From Henricia sp. BOLD:AAB3569 (taxonomy: Eukaryota; Echinodermata; Asteroidea; Spinulosida; Echinasteridae): a DNA stretch of 64,000 nt. The notes under the pieces were generated by a model. It was given only the letters and a program-made list of their open reading frames with translations. It had not been told where the DNA came from and made no database searches. Each line of letters begins with the position of its first letter. Within the stretch, counting starts at the first letter, position 1. Location of the stretch: positions 1,302,001-1,366,000 of the forward strand of contig JBBELK010000060.1 in assembly GCA_037783545.1 (NCBI GenBank), read 5' to 3'. This document shows, in pieces, positions 34,333 through 45,660 of the stretch. A program made the position numbers and the translations under genes.

Positions 34333-36961
34333 TTTTTTTTTTCTTTCTTTTTCCACTTCTTTTTCTTCTTTTTCCACTCAAACGTTTCCAGAGCTTTTCT
34401 TCAAAACGGTTCAAGCTATCAACTTGAAACTTTGTAGGAACATCAACCCCAATGTGAAGGTGTGCATACAAGTGTGACGTCATTGTGACGTCATTGGGTA
34501 TCAAATTACAACCCAAAAATGACTAAAATATGCATGTTTTAAAATGCTTCCGTCTGGAAAACCACGTGACCCATGATTTTCGTATTTAGCAGGCTTATAG
34601 ATAGGATCATGGCCTAGAATTTTCTTTGTGTGGGCATTTTCATCTGACCCTTCCCTATGGGGTCAATCTGAGGTCAAAGTTCAACGAAAACGAAAATCTC
34701 AATTTTTGCACTTATTGAGCAACAATGCCCATCAAACCAAGCTGAATCTTTAAGTAACTAAGTACAGGCATAGGTCGTCCTATGGCAGACTTTCACCAGC
34801 GTGTATAATATTATGATGGCATCAAGTGTGACATCATCGTGACGTCATCAAGTATCAAATTGCACCCCCCAAAAAACCAAAATATGCATATTTTAAAATG
34901 CTTCCGTCTTGAAAACCACGTGACCCAGGATCTTCGTATTTGGCAGGTTTATAGATGACATTCTGTGCTACAATTTTCTTTGTGTGGGCATTTTCATCTG
35001 ACCCTTCCTTCTGGGGTCAATTGGAGGTCAAAGTTCAACGAAACTGAGAATCTCAGTTTTTACACTTACCAGCAACAATGCCTATCAAACCAAGCTGAAT
35101 CGTTAGTAAATTAGATACAGACATAGGCCCTACGGCAGACTTTCACCAGAATGTATAGTATCATGATGGCATCAAGTGTGACGTAATCATGACGTCATCA
35201 GGTGTCAAATTACAAAAATTCAAAGGTTATTATTTCCAAAATTCATATCTCAAGAACCGTAATAGATACTTGAACAATTCTTTCACAACATGATAAGTCT
35301 AAATGAACTGAACAAATCATACAATGTCATGACCCCTGTGTGACGCCTACTTCCGGTCCAAACCGGAAGTTGTTCGAAAATGTGCATTTTTTAAAGCGTT
35401 TTGAATGCAAATAGATTCAAAGTGGTAGTGAATTTGACCATATTTCTACGGAACGAAATGTTTCCACACATGTGGACTTTTTGACTATACCATTGGTGAC
35501 GTCATCACATGGACGGTAGTTACGTAATGTGGTGTCAAAATACGCAAATTTGGAGCTGAATTGTTTAAAAATGCTGTATCTTGAGAACTACAACAGATAT
35601 TTGCATGATTCTTTCGCCACATTTAAGAACTTGATGTTTATCAAATTGTTGAACAATTTGTGCACAACATTGTGACGTCATGATATCGTCACAGGTGTCA
35701 AATTACAAAAATTAAATGGTTATTATTTCAAAAATTCATATCTCAAGAATCGTATTAGATACTTGAAAAATTCTTTCACAGCATGATAGGTCGCAATGAA
35801 CTGAACAAATCATACAATGGCATGACCCCTGTGTGACCCAAACCTCCGGTCCAAACCGGAAGAGGTTCGAAAATGTACACTTTTTTAGCACTTTGAATGC
35901 AAATAGAGCCAAAGTGGTAGGGAATTTGACCATATTCTACGGAACGAAATGTTCCCTCACATGTGGACTTTATGACTACATATATACCACTGATGACGTC
36001 ATCACGTGTACGGTGGTTACGTAATGTGGAGAAATTATTTGTTGGGTCCCATCCCTTGATAATTAAGCTAACTCAGTCGTTTGAGGGCGCTATGCCAAGC
36101 CTCCACTAATCTGACGATTTGCGCCCATATATAGTGCTCGACTTCTAATAATAGAACTTGTATCTAGGCGGCCTGTCTCGGGTCAGAGGTCATAATGTAT
36201 CTTTTTAAGGAGGATGTCTGGGCCACACGGCCAATGATACACGTACGTGCGCGTGTAGTGAATAATCAGACAAGACATAATAAGCAGGGCTTGATTTACA
36301 ACCGAGAAAATTGGACTTTTGAAGATGTAAAACTGCTAGTTTTCGTGGCATCATCGCCAGGAAAGTTGAATGAACACTTGATAGCACAAGGACATTTACT
36401 TTTGGTGACTTAGCTGTTGTATCTTGGGTGTAATTATGTACGGCTAGCCTTAGTCGGCGGACCAGAGTAAATATGTCTTCTCCCCGAAAACTGTGAATGT
36501 TACATGCTGGAAATCGTTGCTGTGTTGGAAATAAAATGGACATGGTGGACCGCAACTCAAGTTGACGGGAGCGTCAGTTTATTCTAGATGCAATTGAACC
36601 CCAACTCCCCACACGGCGATATACTACAGTAATATGATCTCAAATGACAATTTTTTTAGAACTGTTAGATATTGAAAAGATTCTTTCACCACATACATGT
36701 CAAAACTTGTTCTTCAGTAGATACTTGAACAATCTGTGCACACAATAGTAACGTTATGATGAGATTGACAATTATGACGTCATCAGATACACAATTTTAG
36801 CGTTGAATAGTCAGAGTCATGTCTTGAGAATTCCAATACTTTTTCAACATCAAACAACTCAAGTTTTCAAACAATCTCAAAACTGTGTCGTCATCATCAT
36901 TTCAATGTTTATGTCACCCGATCACCTTGCGTTTGTAAAAAACACAAACGCGAAGCTCTAG
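34333..36961 (+). mobile_element. Helitron-like unit 3
   Basis: Starts after CTAG with a T-rich run and the ccactcaaacg block. Ends with hairpin gcgtttgt/acaaacgc and gaagctCTAG|T (36958-36961), the same end as unit 1. Internal landmarks are two ~360-bp repeats (gacccaggatcttcg), two copies of the acttccggt...accggaag palindrome and many tgacgtca sites. No coding frame. Confidence 0.75.
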
Positions 36962-37365
36962 TTTGTTTTGAGATAGACCATGGAGGATAGACTAAGTATG
37001 TTTCCACCCTCTCATCAACTTGTTTCTGCAAACCCTGATATTGACTTTTCCCCTGTGCTCAGCTGTGCTTTGTAATTATTTACAGTCAATTAGTTTCCTT
37101 TTAATTTCCCCTCCTCCGTGCACCACCACAACGTCCCCTTGCGACGCCTATGTCTGCTCTCTAGGCTTTGAATTACATGGGAAAACGTAAAACACCGGGA
37201 TTAAGCCACGGTGCAGTACTGGTTGTGTAAAACCATGGAGCTGTAAAACATGCACACAAAATGAAGCCTGCCAAGTATTTTGTTCGGCGCCCTTTTGGCA
37301 GTCATGTGGGTGGAGCCGAGGCGAATAAAAATGATCGTTTATCGCTCACAATTTCATTACAAACT
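36962..37365 (+). other. Intron 1, no gene recognised
   Basis: Unique-looking sequence between the Helitron-like array and a SINE. No splice-flanked coding segment was seen. Confidence 0.4.
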
Positions 37366-37705
37366 CAGCGCGTGTGGTCTAGTGGGTATGAAGCGGGACT
37401 CCCAGTCAGAGGTTGGGGGTTCGAGCCCCACTTCGACCAACGTGTCTGTGTCCCTGGGCAAGGCACTTAATCCCAGTTGCCTCGTCAACCCAAGCGATAT
37501 ATGGGAAGCTGTTATGGGGAATGCCACAATCTAACTGCTGATAGGATTGTGCGCCTTGGCCGGGTTGCACACCTAGTTGAAGCGAAATGGTTCTGGTGAT
37601 TTCCTGATGGCAGCGGTAATAATGGCAACAGCCGCCTCGGAATATGTTTACATAGATAGATGGCGCTTTACAAATGCATGCGTTATTATTATTATTATTA
37701 TTATT
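37366..37705 (+). repeat. tRNA-derived SINE with (TTA)n tail
   Basis: A tRNA-like head (A-box tggtctagtggg, B-box gggttcgagcccc) is followed by a conserved body (gggcaaggcacttaatccca, tggttctggtgatttcctga) and an attattatt tail. A second copy of the body is at 45400-45660. The head is transcribed by RNA polymerase III in such families; mobility depends on a partner LINE not seen here. Confidence 0.85.
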
Positions 37706-38889
37706 ACCTACCGAGTTCGCTCGTCATGGAGACTAGCAAGATGTTTGACTTTCGCATTACGGCAAATGAATCATTTTCAGGACACATAGTACAAAATACG
37801 ATTTACATAATTTGCAGCGATTGTACATAATTTGCAGCAAAATAATATTTGTTGGTTAACCACGATTCCTTTGTGAATCTATTACGATTCCAGTTGTCAG
37901 CTTGAATTGTATACGTGATTAGACAAATCTATAGGGTAAGTCTTTTTTCGTTTGTTATAGATAAACTCCTAGGCGCATGAACGAAACTGGCTGAAAATAT
38001 TCGTGCGTGGATATTTCGGGCTGGTCTAGAACCTATAAAGGGTCGGAATTTGTTTATTTCCCAGTGAAAAGATCGCAGAATAACAAAACTCTTTAGAAAA
38101 ATATGACCTCATTGTTTCAGTGAACGAGGACACCATGCCTGCGCTGTGTGTGTGCATTGTACCGTGTACGTACGTACGTACGTGTATAGTCTGTTGCAAC
38201 ATTTTAATCACGGTATGCACTAGAGTACTGAATTGAAAACATCACCTTTTGCATGCTGCCAAGGTTACTGGGTCTACACTAAAACCAGTAGTCTTTTTCT
38301 ATGCGCTTTAGCAATTGATTCCGGAGATTACCGGTGGTTCATTAGATCCATACCGATGTGCACATGACACTGGCTGGTTTGTTTTTCCTTGCAATCGATG
38401 GGTCAGACAATACCAATGTAGGGTAGTTTGGGCCTGGGTTCTGAGATAACCAGTGCTCAAATATATTTACTGGTACTCATAAGGTAAACGTAATGTAGAT
38501 GGGGAAAATCTAGGTGATCATGTCACCCTTTTGTGCGATTATTTTCTCCGACAGAACATAGGCTACATGTAATTAAAATTTCAAATCAAAATACTCCATT
38601 ACATCATATATAACCACCGGTAAGCGTATACATTGTTCTCGATTTGGTTTATTTGACTGTGAACTTTGTGAATAGATTGTGTTGGGAAACGGAATAGAAA
38701 TGGCCGTGACGGCAGGGGACGGTGGTTAGTTTGAACCCTGTAAATTTACACAACGCTCCAGTCCCGTTAAGAACTGGGGAGGGGCTCAGTTGGAGTATGT
38801 CATGATAACCTTCAATTTGTTGTACCTTTAAGCTAACAAAACTACCGAAGGCGGCCCTTTCCCGAGTCGTTATTAGATAACTACTGCAC
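37706..38889 (+). other. Intron 1, no gene recognised
   Basis: No protein-like frame. Contains a short (gtac)n run at about 38165-38182. Confidence 0.4.
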
Positions 38890-39235
38890 TATAGAGGTCA
38901 CATGACATTTAAAATGACGGATGATGTTTGTTCTTCATCGTATTGAATCATGGGGAAGAAATCCTTCATTTTAACCAAGATACAAGCCAGTCCGGCGATG
39001 AAGTCAGAGAACGCCGGGGTGATCTCCAAAATTGCCCCAAGTTTATCCTGTTCAAACACATGAACGGCTTCATTCATTTGAAGGCAAATGGGCCGTGATC
39101 CCGATGTCAACATTGATGGGCTGTTGTACTTTCAGTTGTGCCTTCATTGTTAGTATGACATCTGAGATCAGTGGAAGGTATATGAACTTTGTTTGTTAAA
39201 TCTAAAACATTTCTCACCCAGAATTCCAGCTGTTG
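38890..39235 (-). pseudogene. Coding-like minus-strand segment, unidentified
   Basis: The minus strand reads LISDVILTMKAQLKVQQPIN, then VDIGITAHLPSNE, a frame change, then HVFEQDKLGAILEITPAF and SDFIAGLACILVKMKDFFP. The composition is protein-like (alternating hydrophobic and charged residues) and continues across the frame break. I do not recognise the family. It may be an old transposon or retrocopy fragment. Confidence 0.3.
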
Positions 39236-39760
39236 AGTAAAAATACTTAATCTTTTTAAAATTGTTTTATTAACAAAAAAATAGGAAAAACAGTTGACTA
39301 CCCGATTTGTTTTTGTGTCTAACTGTAGGTGTGACATTCAATGTTATTAACCACTTTTTCTTGAACAACACCAAATAAAGTTAGAATCCTAATTATTCTG
39401 ATTTCAAAGGATTGTTTAAGTCGAGGACTATGCTCTAATTTCATATTCAGCAGGAGAACTTTTAGTGTCATAATGAAATGAGCGAAATGAACATGGTGTC
39501 CATGTTACGTCCATAACCACACTTTTTCCAATTCAAAGTTGCCAAACTCCACCAAGACTGAAGACTCAAAAAGTATCCCAGAAGATTGCAAGGAAAGTAT
39601 CCATATCATCCAAGGTAACTATACAATATGACGACTTGGCTGCTCATTCATTGACCATTCTGTGAAAATAAAGAAATGTCATATAACCTGGTGGATTAAT
39701 GCACTTCGTATAATGCTCTACTAGGAGCTCGTATAATGCTCTACTAGCTTTATGGAACCA

Positions 39761-39998
39761 GATAAATTGGTTTACAAAACATCAATCATTATGTTTTTTG
39801 GACGAAATCCTTGAAAATATACGGATTGAGAACGCAAAATTTCAGATAAATTAGTTTACAAAACATCAATCATTATGGTTTTTTGACGAAATCCTTGAAA
39901 ATATACGGATTGAGAACGCAAAATTTCAGATAAATTAGTTTACAAAACATCAATCATTATGTTTTTTTGACGAAATCCTTAAAAATATACGGATTGTG
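39761..39998 (+). repeat. 84-bp tandem repeat, about 2.8 units
   Basis: gataaatt(g/a)gtttacaaaa starts at 39761, 39845 and 39929, exactly 84 bp apart, each unit ending atatacggattgagaacgca. Related single units lie at 1-30 and 51755-51840. Confidence 0.9.
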
Positions 39999-40259
39999 AG
40001 CTAGGCAGCACCATTAGTGCCACATTTTTATGATATTTATTCATAATACATATCATAAGCCTACATTTATGTTGTACAAAGACACACGATGAAAGAAAAC
40101 TTGCTTGGCTCCACTTTTATTTTTTCCATGGTTGCCTGGGTGAACCTTTGTGGTCAGATGGTTGCCTGGGTAAACCTTTGTGGTCACATGGCCAGCTACC
40201 TAGGCGCAGAGCAAAATAACACCACAGTGTGCCAACGACAGTGACAGTTTACCCGTGGG

Positions 40260-41530
40260 ACTTGTCTTCCAAATCTAGTCCAAGCGCCAGTACAAAAAAA
40301 TGCTGAACATATACAAGTTTATTAAATATTCATTGTAAATTTAAGCCCAAAACAAATATACAATCAAAGGAAATTGTCATTCCTCTTTGAGGAAGCAATG
40401 TATGTCAAGCAAAAATAAACCATCAAAAATATACCAATTTGTCTTTCGTTCGAGGGAATTCAGGGAAACAATTAATGTTAAATCCAAACCAACCAGCCAT
40501 CATGTGTTCATCTCGTTGTGCTGTTAGAGGAAAACAATTCAAGCCCAAACCAGCCACCCAAAATAATCTTCATTCAGTGTCATTTGAGGTAATAACTAAT
40601 CAGCAAACATTTAAAAATCCCCTTTTAAAGGGAGCAATTTATGTCAAGCTCAAACAAAACAACCAATATAATATTATAAGCCATGTGTTAAAAAGGAGAC
40701 AATTCATTTTAGTCCCAAATTTCGACCAGTGCAATAAATTAATCAACCTGTGTCATTATAGTAGGAAACAATTTATGTCAAGCCGATCGAACCAACCGGC
40801 CAACATATACTCATCCCGTAACAGAGGAGGAGAATATAAATGTGAAACCCAAACCAACCACCCAGAATCTATACTCCCTCTGTGTTAATAAAGGGACGAT
40901 TTATGTCAAGCCCAAACCAACCAGCCAAAACAACTTGATCCCTCGGATTCAATCGAGGGAAAAATTCAAGCCCACACCAACCAGACAATACTAATCCCTC
41001 TGTGAGAGAGAACAACGTATATGTATATGTCAAGCCATACCATCCAGCCAAAATAACTAGATCCCTGGGTGTTATTTGATGGGAACAATTCATTTCAGGC
41101 CCAAATAAACCAATCAGCCAAAATATAGCCTATATGATTCCTCTGTGTTATTAGATGAAAACACAAAAGTCAAGCCCAAACCGACCAGCCAAAATATCAA
41201 TGTCATACAAGGAAAACGAATGTAACATACCCAAACCAACCAGCCAAATATAAAGATCACCCTGTGTTGATAGACGAAAACAATAATATATCAAGGCCAA
41301 ACTAGCCAAGATAAGTGTCATTTAAGAAAAACAATGTGTCAAGCCCGAATAAACCAGCAAAATTAATTACTTTCTGTTTCTTTGAAATAACATATATACC
41401 AGGCACAAATCCATCAAGCAATCATTGTCTACAATAGGGTCTCTTAATTAAGTTAGCACATCACATACTTTAAATAAAAGTATGTTGTGTTAAGCCCAAA
41501 CAAACCATATTCATCCCACTTCAGCAAGTA
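40260..41530 (+). repeat. Degenerate minisatellite, unit about 70-100 bp
   Basis: The phrase gtcaagcccaaaccaaccag, with ..caaaata..tccctctgtgtta, recurs at least ten times with drift and indels across 1.2 kb. The irregular period and lack of a stable frame argue against a coding repeat, although a 149-codon frame happens to be open at 40439-40888. Confidence 0.8.
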
Positions 41531-41630
41531 CTTGTAACAGGGCCAACGCAACTACTCGTATAAGTAGTCCAAACTCTAGGCATGGCAGCCTGTATCGTAT
41601 TTACACCAATCATGTGTCAACAGAGAAATA

Positions 41631-42209
41631 TTACTCCTGTTCTTTAAAGAAAAGTTTTATGTGCCAGATGAGGTTCATTCCGTTCCCAGTTAGTATGAAG
41701 GTGTCTGAGATTTGTATTCTTTCCCAAAGTCCACCGGTTGATATGAACCAAGCATATGAGTCATCTGTCTGAAGATGAGCCTCGCAGCGGAACGAAACTC
41801 GGTCGCCTTCTCTCTTGGTAGGACGAGTCGGTTTGACAGCCGTGTTTATCGGGTCTACAACGGTGAGAGCCACACAAAAATGTATAGCGCCGTTTCGTAT
41901 CGAATCGGATATACGAATACACATAGCATCTGTACCTTTCCGCATCATGTCGTTTGGGCATTTTGTATGTTCAGAACCCATTCGGAACCTTGGGATGTGA
42001 CCGTAAATAGGAGAGAGTACGTGTGAGTCTGTATGGGACACTGCTTTGCCAAGGTAAGGATGACCGCATGCTGTAACGGTGAGTGTTCAACTCAGCGTCG
42101 CGTTATCTCCTATCACGGCCAAGGTATCCTGTGGCTGTTTTGAGAAGACACTGTTGCAGCCACCTTCATGCACCAACACGAACAGTAGACAAATCTCAAT
42201 CAGGTACAT
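41631..42209 (-). pseudogene. Ig-domain secreted or membrane protein gene, one in-frame stop
   Basis: From ATG 42209 on the minus strand a leader (MYLIEICLLFVLVHEGG) precedes an Ig-like start (QPQDTLAVIGDNATLS), then TGA at 42089-42087. The same frame continues for another 150 codons with an F-strand-like HFCVALTVVDP and the B and C strands of a second Ig domain (REGDRVSFRCEAH, SYAWFISTGG). The TGA stands where the first-domain B-strand cysteine is expected (ATLS-C). It ends at a stop near 41631 before a second F-strand cysteine, so the copy is also short unless further exons follow. It lies antisense in intron 1 of the receptor gene. Confidence 0.6.
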
Positions 42210-42223
42210 GATACCACGAGACC

Positions 42224-42390
42224 AGCAGCCGATTTCACGAAACTTACGCAGTTGCGTAAGCCCACTTGCGCAACGTTTAATTGCGTAAGTCGCGCAACAA
42301 ATTAGCGATGACAACACGCAAGCTATATGGGGCTTGCGCCATTTTTCAAATGTTGCGCAAGCTGCGCACTCTTTCGTGAAATCGGCTGCA
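42224..42390. mobile_element. MITE, CAGCCGATTTCAC family (long form)
   Basis: agcagccgatttcacgaaac to its inverse ttcgtgaaatcggctgc, with inner gcgcaa motifs and about 167 bp in total. It sits 15 bp upstream of the Ig pseudogene start codon. Confidence 0.85.
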
Positions 42391-42393
42391 GAT

Positions 42394-43325
42394 TGCGAGC
42401 AAAGCAAAACTGAGAATGTTCATCCGAGCTGAAGCACAGCAGCTGAAGTGACTGCAGATAAACTGTACCTTTTTAGCAGAATTTATTATGTAGTATTTAA
42501 AGCAGAATTTATTGTGTGAATTAGTTCACAATGCGTGCTTGAGCATTTTCTTCAACATATTTCCGTCTTCAAAAACCAGGGCAGTATTGAACTCTGTGTA
42601 CAAGGTCACGATTGTCGGAGATGTACCATTAGTAAGTGGTCCCTTGTAATGTACCGTTGTTATTTTTACTTTTCCCTTGCCAAACGAGTTAGAAGAGGAA
42701 CTTCCTCGTCTTTATAAAACGACAAAAAGAAGTTTGATTTTATTAGAACAATCATAATTTTATCCTAAATAACAACATGCAAATAACTTAGAAGACATAC
42801 AATATGTACAAGTGTAACATAACAAACTTCTCTATTTAAAAATGTATCTGAGCAGCTAACCAACTATAACGTCACCAATACGTTCACAGAACGTCATGAA
42901 ATAGTGTTCTGGGAATGTCATTGTGTGGAATTTTCTGGACGTCCTCCAAACGTTAGAAACTGGAATATAGAAGTGGTTCCAAAATGTCCAATGCAATGGA
43001 TTCGTCCGAAATGATATATTGTTTTCATAAGGACGCCTTTGTGTTGGCCTCTGACTACCGTGGTATTATGGCTCCGTTTTATGTCTCCAGGTACGGAACC
43101 AGCCTAAGTAGGACGGTGGCTTTGCAAAATTTCTTGAAAGCTTGAACACTCATTTTTAGTGTTTTCTCGGAACGTACATGAGGTGATGAGCTGTCTTGTG
43201 CACAGGATGTTTTTTTAATCACCCTGAATCACGTTTGAAAATAACGGTTTTTGTAACAGGTTTTCAATCATTAAACTTTAATGTTCTCAACGAATGTTTT
43301 TTCTTTTCTTTTCGGCCTAAAAAAG
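42394..43325 (+). other. Intron 1, distal part
   Basis: No exon or known repeat. The last 30 bases are a T-rich tract (ttttttcttttcttttcgg) followed by aaaaaag, the acceptor of exon 2. Confidence 0.5.
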
Positions 43326-43463
43326 GGTGAAGCTCAACGAGCCTTGCGACTGTTGCATGACCTTGTTTACGTCAACCCGCCCGTCTTGATGGCCTGGGGA
43401 CCGATGTTCTCGAGTGTTGCCGTTACTGTCAACGAAGTTGCAGCCAAGTACAATATTATACAG
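43326..43463 (+). CDS. GABBR2-like: GABA-B-like exon 2
   Basis: Forty-six codons, phase 0-0: GEAQRALRLLHDLVY, then VNPPVLMAWGPMFSSVAVTV and NEVAAKYNIIQ. It corresponds to the second helix and strand of lobe 1 in GABA-B subunits (…L(Y/H)(D/E)L.Y…G..(C/M)…V……WN). The usual Cys before GEA and the one after G(G/P) are replaced, so the lobe-1 disulphide may differ. Donor CAG|gtacaa. Confidence 0.88.
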
Positions 43464-43622
43464 GTACAAAACTAATGACTCCGAAGTGTTGGATGATTGG
43501 AACTATCTCCCGAGGCGCAGCGCAGCCGCGGGAAATAGTAAAATCCGCGACTTGTATTTGTTCAATAATTGCAACCCAAAGGGGGTTGCCTTACTCGCTT
43601 TGTCTTCCCATTTCATCGACAG

Positions 43623-43790
43623 GCCTCCATAGGCAGCTCGCCCACGTTACTCAACCGTGACCGTTTCCCACTGACCGTCCGATGCACCAGTTTAGAGGAT
43701 GACCTCGACCAGCCACGACTCGCTCTCATGAAGGAGATGGGATGGAAGAAAGCAGTCATTGTCTTCGAAGACACTGAGATCTTTCGATCG
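43623..43790 (+). CDS. GABBR2-like: GABA-B-like exon 3
   Basis: Fifty-six codons: ASIGSSPTLLNRDRFPLTVR, then DQPRLALMKEMGWKKAVIVF and EDTEIFRS. SIGSSPTL...RFP matches the ligand-cleft loop (GSSSPAL in subunit 1, AATTPVL in subunit 2) and the ..L…GWKK(V/I) helix-strand is conserved. It keeps the serines of subunit 1 at this loop. The acceptor is catcgacag. The donor gttcgt is weak but keeps phase 0 into exon 4. Confidence 0.88.
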
Positions 43791-43917
43791 GTTCGTAGAG
43801 TCTTATCATCAGTGTTGTAGTCGAGTACCTTTCGAGTACTCGAAGGATATGTTGTCTAATATAAGTTATGATTAAACAGACAAACTCACTGTACGTTAAA
43901 GGTATAGTCTACTTGTT

Positions 43918-44212
43918 TGGTAATTACCCTCCAAACAAATTCTGAATTTTTTATTTTTAAGCTTACTTGTTATCACGATGGTAATGGTAGTAATCATCCC
44001 GTGAAATTATTTCGTCTAAATTGCCCCCATTCATGACAAAAATGACAAAAACAAAATCGCCTACGGAGCTATTCATTCATGCACAAAAACTGTACTTAAA
44101 TTTTTCAGGTTTTCTGAATTATTACTGCATCTATATGGCTGAAACTTCTACAAGGTAGTTTTCTCTACCTATGCTTTTAATTACCAGTGGAAATCATGCC
44201 GTTTTTAACACT
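43918..44212. repeat. Dispersed repeat (copy of 23130-23395)
   Basis: ggtaattaccctccaaacaa, cttacttgttatcacg and aatttcgtctaaa are shared with 23165 onward. It is intronic. Confidence 0.75.
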
Positions 44213-45273
44213 TTACCAACTTGACTTCAGTTATACTTGGTTTAAAGATAATCACCCCAATTTGACTTTAACAATTACTTATGGTCTTTAAAATGCTGAA
44301 AGCAGTCGGGAAAAGTGCTCGCCGAGTACATTCCGATAGCATTTCAAAGGCCTTAAGTGTTTTTAAACATGAAAATGAAGTCCAGTTCTTAATGTACAGC
44401 GAGTTTGACATTGTCTGTGTATCATAATTTATATTAGAAAATATCTCCTTCGAGTACTCAACTACAACACTGCTTATCGTTGGAAAAAAAGTGAACAGAT
44501 ACTTTGGATACCTGGTGTTTTAAACCAAACTAATTAGCTAATTATCGCACTCTATCTCATATTAAAAAGGGCGAAATAACCGGGGTCTGAAACATTAGAC
44601 TCGTACGTCTAAAGAAAATTCCTTTAATTTCTAAAAATGTCGCTCAACTGAGATTTTAAATAATTTAGTTATTATTTATTTTTAAAAGATATATGCATCA
44701 TCGAAAAAAAAAACCGTCCGATAAAACATCTAATGCAAAAAACAGGGAGAGGGTTTAGTGACTTTTAGTGTAAACCCATTGCCTATAGGTAACTAACAAT
44801 AGGGGCCTATTTGCTTGGCAGTCTATTGTGTGAGATAATGATCGCCCTTGTTACACACTCCGCGTAACTATCAATATCTGGGTGCGAGCTGAAAATCACA
44901 TTGATAGTGGTTTGATTGAGATGACTAACACATAATTCCAAATATCGATTCAAGTCTGTAAAAATTCTACTTTTAATAGCGGAACTATAAGATATTACCA
45001 AAATATTGCATGGTCGGAGTTCATTTTCATAATAATGTCCTTGGCGTTTGTTACTTTCAGTTAAGTCATTTCTGTGCAATGGCTATTTTCTGTATGCCAC
45101 TTTTTATGGCATATTCGGCAATAAGGCCCTTTATGCCCTCAACCATACGGTTTTAGCCTTAACTATACTTTATTATCGAATTGAGAGGTGAAAGGCAAGG
45201 AAAGAACCACGCCAACCCGAACGCCCGGCTGCTTGAAGTTAATGACCCAGTTTTCAAATAACACTATCAACAG
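44213..45273 (+). other. Intron 3, remaining part
   Basis: No gene or identified transposon. The 3' end before exon 4 is not very pyrimidine-rich (ataacactatcaacag). Confidence 0.4.
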
Positions 45274-45381
45274 AATGCTAAACACCTTCAGAAAACGCTT
45301 GCAGAAGGCGGCATAGCCATTCTGACTGTTGAAGCCGTGAAAGACAAGGACCAACACGCCGGCCACATCAACAATCTTAAG
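45274..45381 (+). CDS. GABBR2-like: GABA-B-like exon 4
   Basis: Thirty-six codons in phase 0-0: NAKHLQKTLAEGGIAILTVE, then AVKDKDQHAGHINNLK. It fills precisely the gap between ..EIFRS and NHDARII and matches the L...L...GI.(V/I)…E.(F/V)..D…(V/I).(N/K)LK pattern of the family. The donor AAG|gtaata is followed within about 20 bp by a SINE. The peptide is poorly conserved, so the call rests on position, phase and pattern. Confidence 0.8.
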
Positions 45382-45399
45382 GTAATATAAGACAGAGAA

Positions 45400-45660
45400 C
45401 ACGTGTGGCCTAGTGGGTACACTTGTGCCAACATGCTTTGTCCATGGGCAAGACACTTAATCTTAATTGCCTCATCGACCCAAGCGATATTAGCTGTCAG
45501 GGGAATGTAACTGCTGATAGGGTTGTGCGCCTCTTGGCCAGGCAGCCATATAGTTAAAGCGAATTGGTTCTGGTGATTTCCTGATGGCTGCGGTAATAAC
45601 GGCAACAGCGCCATTATCTATGCGGAACGGCGCTACATAAAAACCTGCTATTATATATGT
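45400..45660 (+). repeat. SINE copy next to exon 4
   Basis: The body matches 37380-37650 (gggcaagacacttaatc, gataggttgtgcgcc-like, tggttctggtgatttcctga). The tRNA-like head is damaged: the B-box half is missing after gtgggtacac. Confidence 0.8.

Noticed and set aside
40439..40888. 149-codon plus-strand gene
   Set aside because: Lies in a degenerate minisatellite, with no domain and no splice context.
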